A DNA stretch of 64,000 nucleotides from JBBDJB01 sp040880125 (GTDB taxonomy: Bacteria; Planctomycetota; Planctomycetia; Pirellulales; JBBDJB01): the NCBI GenBank assembly GCA_040880125.1, contig JBBDJB010000048.1, positions 1 through 64,000 on the forward strand, written 5' to 3'. How positions within the stretch are numbered: the stretch's first letter is position 1; the number at the start of each line of letters is the position of its first letter. The position numbers and the translations under genes are program-made. The notes beneath the pieces are model-generated. The model saw nothing but the letters and a program-made list of their open reading frames with translations. It had not been told where the DNA came from and ran no database searches. This document shows positions 60,673-64,000 of this stretch, piece after piece.

Positions 60673-62634
60673 CTAGCCTCCGCGGCCCCCACCGATGCCT
60701 TCCTCCCGGGCGCGCTGCATCCGCTCGCCGAGCTCCTCGATCGAGACGGGGCCGTCGATGCCGAATCGCTCGGCCATGCCACGCATTTGCTCGGGCAACT
60801 CGTCCGGTTCGATTTCGCCGTCGCCGTTCGCGTCGAAGCGGGTGAACATCGCGCTGGGGTCGAATCCGCCACCGCCAAAGCCCCCACGACCTCCGCGTCC
60901 ACCGCGTCCGCCACCCTCACCTCCGCCGAACCCACCGCGACCACCTCTCCCGAAACCGCCGCGGCCGCCAAAGCCTTCGGGGCCACCGCCGAATCCACCG
61001 CGTCCACCGCGTCCGCCACCCTCACCTCCACCGAAACCACCGCGGCCACCTCCCCCGAAACCGCCGCGGCCGCCAAAGCCTTCGGGGCCACCACCGCGTC
61101 CTCCGCGATCACCGTCGCCGCCGGATCCTTCGCGGCTACCGGATCGACGACCCTCTTCGCCGCCGCGCTCCCGCCGCCCGCGACGATCACCGTCTTGTGC
61201 CGAGGCAAGTTGCCGTCCCGCTTGCTCACCTTCACCCGCGGGCGTCGTTGCCTCTTCAGCGGTAATCATGCCGTCGTTATTGCGGTCGTAGCCCATGAAC
61301 TCGCGCTCGGAATCGCGCTCCCAGTTCCGCGTGAACTCGTGCATCGCGATCTGGCCGTCACGATTCGCGTCCAGCCGCGCCAGGTTTTCCGGCAGCCGCG
61401 CGGCGATCGGCAGCGCCCTGTACGAGGACCGGCTGTCCGCTAGCAGTTTTGCAGTGATTTCATCGAGCGTGATGGCGTCGTCGCCATTGACGTCGGCGGA
61501 GCGCAGCTCCGAACTGAGCCTGCGGAACTCGTCCCCTTCGATGCGTTTGTTGTCATCGCGGTCGGCCTCATCGAACATCTTCTCCGCTTCGTTCCGCGTC
61601 CGTTCGACCACGTCGGTGTCGCTACGAGCGCTGAATGGTGCGGCTTCTTGAAATTGTGAATACCGTTGGGCGATCTCCTCTCGGGCTTCCCGGTCGTCAT
61701 CCTCGCGTTCATCGTCATCATCATCGTCGTCATTATCGCGCCGGCGCCGATCGCCGTCATCATCACGGTCGCGCCCTCGACCGCGGCCACCTCGCTCGTC
61801 CTGCACCCACGCCGCAAGCTCGGCTCGTGTGAGGATGCCGTCCTTGTTCTGGTCGAACTCCGCAGCTTCGTCTTCCCGATCGAGCAATGCCCGAAACTCC
61901 TCCGGATCGAGCACGCCGTTTTTATTTTCGTCGTAGCGGTCCATGTACCGCTCGTCGACGCGCTCCATGATGTCCTCGTTGTACATCGTGTCCAGCAGTC
62001 CGGGCGCCAACCGCGGCAACGGCACCTCGAATCCCGGCACCGGTTGGAGCGTGTCGAGGATCTCAAAGCCCGCGAGTTGCTCGGAGGGAAGCAAGACAGG
62101 TTCATCATCATTTCGGCGGCGGTCATCGTCGTCATCATCGTCATCATCGTCATCGTCCCGACCACGTCCGCGGCCTCGGTCATCCTCGCCCCGCTCCCGG
62201 CCGCGCTGCATTTGCTGGGCCAGATCCTGAATACGCATGGGGCGATCGAGCCGCACACCGCTCCGCTCGAGAAACCCTCGGGCTTGTTCAGGAACTTCGC
62301 CAGGCTCGATCACGCCGTTGCCATTCTGGTCGAACCGGCCGAGCATCCCGCTGGGGTCAAATCCGCCGCCGCCCCCGAACCCGCCGCGGCCGCCAAAATC
62401 ACCGCCGCCGCCTCCGAAGCCGCCACGGCCTCCGAAGCCTCCCCGACCGCCGCCAAAATCACCACCGCCGCCTCCGAAGCCTCCCCGACCGCCGCCAAAA
62501 TCTCCACGCCCGCCGAATCCACCGCGCTCGTCACCACCGCGGCCGCCGCGCTGTGCTTCTGCCACGTCGGCAGCCAGAAAGACAGCGGTCAACAAAACGA
62601 CAATTGTGCTGAGGCGATACATGTGCAGCGACAT
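60673..62634 (-). CDS. Secreted EF-hand and Gly/Arg-rich repeat protein with duplicated ends
   Basis: This 653-residue protein has a signal peptide (~1-28, ending DVAEAQRGG). Gly/Arg/Phe-rich stretches occur at both ends. EF-hand loops include FDQNGNGVIEPGEVPEQ, YDENKNGVLDPEEF, FDQNKDGILTRAEL, ADRDDNKRIEGDEF, LDANRDGQIAMHEF, YDRNNDGMITAEEA and FDANGDGEIEPDELPEQ. Acidic/Arg-rich linkers alternate in between. N- and C-terminal modules are related. It probably binds calcium outside the cell and may coat the surface. Low-complexity DNA with a 105-bp tandem duplication makes this locus prone to length change. Confidence 0.88.
   Translation of the reverse strand: MSLHMYRLSTIVVLLTAVFLAADVAEAQRGGRGGDERGGFGGRGDFGGGRGGFGGGGGDFGGGRGGFGGRGGFGGGGGDFGGRGGFGGGGGFDPSGMLGRFDQNGNGVIEPGEVPEQARGFLERSGVRLDRPMRIQDLAQQMQRGRERGEDDRGRGRGRDDDDDDDDDDDDRRRNDDEPVLLPSEQLAGFEILDTLQPVPGFEVPLPRLAPGLLDTMYNEDIMERVDERYMDRYDENKNGVLDPEEFRALLDREDEAAEFDQNKDGILTRAELAAWVQDERGGRGRGRDRDDDGDRRRRDNDDDDDDDEREDDDREAREEIAQRYSQFQEAAPFSARSDTDVVERTRNEAEKMFDEADRDDNKRIEGDEFRRLSSELRSADVNGDDAITLDEITAKLLADSRSSYRALPIAARLPENLARLDANRDGQIAMHEFTRNWERDSEREFMGYDRNNDGMITAEEATTPAGEGEQAGRQLASAQDGDRRGRRERGGEEGRRSGSREGSGGDGDRGGRGGGPEGFGGRGGFGGGGRGGFGGGEGGGRGGRGGFGGGPEGFGGRGGFGRGGRGGFGGGEGGGRGGRGGRGGFGGGGFDPSAMFTRFDANGDGEIEPDELPEQMRGMAERFGIDGPVSIEELGERMQRAREEGIGGGRGG
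60886..61095. repeat. Two tandem copies of a 105-bp unit inside the EF-hand gene
   Basis: The segments at 60886-60990 and 60991-61095 share CGTCCACCGCGTCCGCCACC and CGAAACCGCCGCGGCCGCC in register, offset by 105 bp. This adds 35 residues of Gly-rich sequence in frame. Identity is high with a few substitutions, so the duplication is fairly recent. Confidence 0.85.
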
Positions 62635-62892
62635 GATCCGGCTCCTCGATGGACGGCCGACGCCGAAAACCACGCAATTTCGGGCCGGTAGGCAAAGGTC
62701 TCATTGTACGCGGCCCGCGCGCAGGCCACCACTAGACTTAACACCCCGCCGAAGGTCAGGTTCCGCCTTTTCGCGGCGTTTCGGTGGGTTTGCAACCTCG
62801 CCCGCCGCTGTTGGCTCCCTCCCTTGGCCAAACCGGCCGCCCGGCCGACAATAATAGCGACATTGGCCCCGACCAACAGGAATTCACCTACC

Positions 62893-64000
62893 ATGTACGC
62901 GGAAGTGCTCGCCATCGGCGACGAACTGACCAGCGGCGAGCGTCTGGACACCAACAGTCAGTGGATCAGCCAGCGGCTGGCCGAGATCGGCGTTCCAGTA
63001 CGATTTCACACCACCGTCGGCGATGACCTGTCCGCCTGTACCGATGCCTTTCGCGTGGCGATGGACCGCGTGGAGGTGGTCGTCAGCAGCGGTGGCCTCG
63101 GCCCTACGGCCGACGATCTGACGCGGCAGGCAATTGCCGCCGCACTTGGAGTCGAGCTGGTGTTGGACAAACCTTCGCTGGCGGCCATCGCCGACCTGTT
63201 CGCCCGCCGCGGACGCACGATGCCCGACAGCAACCGCATTCAAGCGATGTTCCCCGCCGGAAGCGCGCCGATCGCCAACCCCCACGGCACGGCACCCGGC
63301 ATCGCGGTTCAGTCATGCCGCCCGGCTGGCCACGATTGCCGGCTGTTCGCGCTTCCCGGTGTGCCTGCGGAGTTGCGCGAGATGTGGTCGGCCACCGTGC
63401 GGCCGGCCGTGGTATCCCTGCAGCCGGTCAGCCGAACAATCCGCCACCGCCGGCTGAAGTGCTTCGGCGTCGGGGAGAGCCAACTGGAGAGCCTGTTGCC
63501 CGACTTGATCCGCCGCGGCCGCGAGCCGACGGTGGGGATCACCGTCAGCCAGGCCACGATCACGCTGCGAATCACCGCCTCCGGCCGGACGCACGACGAC
63601 TGCCTGACCGCGATGCAACCGACGATCGATACGATCCGCTCCTGCCTGGGCACGCTCGTGTTCGGCGAAGAGGACGACGAATTGCAGCACGCGGTGACGC
63701 GGCTGTTGGCGGCCCGCGGCGAAACACTGTCCACAGTGGAGTGGGGCACCGGCGGCCAATTGGCGCACTGGTTATCCGACGTGCCGGAGGCGGAGAGCGT
63801 ATTTCGCGGTGGCCTTGTGATTGGCTCCGACGTGACGGCGCGGGATCTCGGACCGGAAGTGCGCGAAGCCCTTGCCCAGCACGGGCCGTACAGCGCGCAA
63901 CTGGCGGCGGCGCTGTCGCTCAGTGCCGGCCCGACGCTGGCGGCCGACTACGTGCTGGCGATATCCGACCTGCCGGCCATCGACACGAATTGTACAACGG
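62893..64000 (+). CDS. cinA: CinA-like protein, partial at the right edge
   Basis: From ATG 62893 the frame stays open to the window end (369 residues). It starts MYAEVLAIGDELTSGERLDTNSQWI and has SSGGLGPTADDLTRQAIA, the MoCF/CinA-domain hallmark, then FALPGVPAELREMW. A middle KH-like linker and the start of the C-terminal nicotinamide-nucleotide amidase domain (ELQHAVTRLLAARGETLSTVEWGTGGQ) follow. CinA acts in pyridine-nucleotide recycling (deamidating NMN). The usual ...ES(C/T)TGG motif reads EWGTGG, a change worth checking. The missing end is beyond the window. Confidence 0.9.
   Translation, partial: MYAEVLAIGDELTSGERLDTNSQWISQRLAEIGVPVRFHTTVGDDLSACTDAFRVAMDRVEVVVSSGGLGPTADDLTRQAIAAALGVELVLDKPSLAAIADLFARRGRTMPDSNRIQAMFPAGSAPIANPHGTAPGIAVQSCRPAGHDCRLFALPGVPAELREMWSATVRPAVVSLQPVSRTIRHRRLKCFGVGESQLESLLPDLIRRGREPTVGITVSQATITLRITASGRTHDDCLTAMQPTIDTIRSCLGTLVFGEEDDELQHAVTRLLAARGETLSTVEWGTGGQLAHWLSDVPEAESVFRGGLVIGSDVTARDLGPEVREALAQHGPYSAQLAAALSLSAGPTLAADYVLAISDLPAIDTNCTT

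Noticed and set aside
60695..61291. Pro-rich plus-strand frame opposite the EF-hand gene
   Set aside because: The low-complexity reverse of Gly-rich codons gives PPRPP repeats; not a gene.

Overview
The window looks like chromosomal DNA from a planctomycete, probably near Pirellulales. It is GC-rich and carries families typical of that phylum: a PVC-type dehydrogenase with a C-terminal CxxCH heme domain, a DUF1549/DUF1553 cytochrome protein with a neighbouring secreted PPC-type protein, two membrane-anchored Ser/Thr kinases, FG-GAP and EF-hand secreted proteins, a Tat-exported sugar isomerase, and many secreted proteins of unknown role. Lineage is inferred from gene content only; no rRNA or tRNA gene was seen.

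Layout: 0.1-7.6 kb holds a heme dehydrogenase-like protein, an MscS channel, a universal stress protein and an APH/P-loop kinase fusion. 8.0-12.4 kb is sucA-sucB of 2-oxoglutarate dehydrogenase, separated by a 4x16-bp tandem repeat. 12.7-15.2 kb has a MORN-type and an FG-GAP secreted protein that converge on a terminator. 16.2-17.9 kb is a small integron gene-cassette array without a nearby integrase (CALIN): four attC sites, a hicAB toxin-antitoxin cassette and two hypothetical cassettes. 18.8-22.5 kb has a PhoPQ-activated-type hydrolase and a split Tm-1 pair, followed by a Ser/Thr kinase. 24.0-35.7 kb is an eight-gene minus-strand operon: squalene-cyclase-like protein, TonB-like anchor, ExbB, two ExbDs, a PQQ-propeller membrane protein, a TPR/SBP_bac_5 protein and a secreted protein. 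This is the best candidate here for an undescribed multi-protein envelope system.

36-41 kb holds a POT transporter and a kinase/beta-helix protein bracketed by two copies of a ~148-bp MITE-like repeat. 41-46.6 kb is metabolic: flavin reductase, NADP isocitrate dehydrogenase, two xylose-isomerase-like proteins and an RHH regulator. 46.8-53.2 kb has a degenerate E1-like/ubiquitin-like pair (ThiF and MoaD/ThiS types), an orphan LolD-like ATPase with a lipoprotein, and a translationally coupled modABC-like operon whose binding protein is a tandem duplication. 53.9-62.6 kb encodes large secreted proteins (DUF1549/1553, PPC, lactonase, EF-hand/Gly-rich), and cinA runs off the right edge.

Intergenic spaces carry a family of GTAG-headed, GNRA-looped hairpins in inverted pairs (REPIN-like), sometimes followed by a second short palindrome family. 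Starts were chosen from signal peptides, ribosome binding sites, overlaps and family lengths, so several are trimmed relative to the longest possible reading frame.
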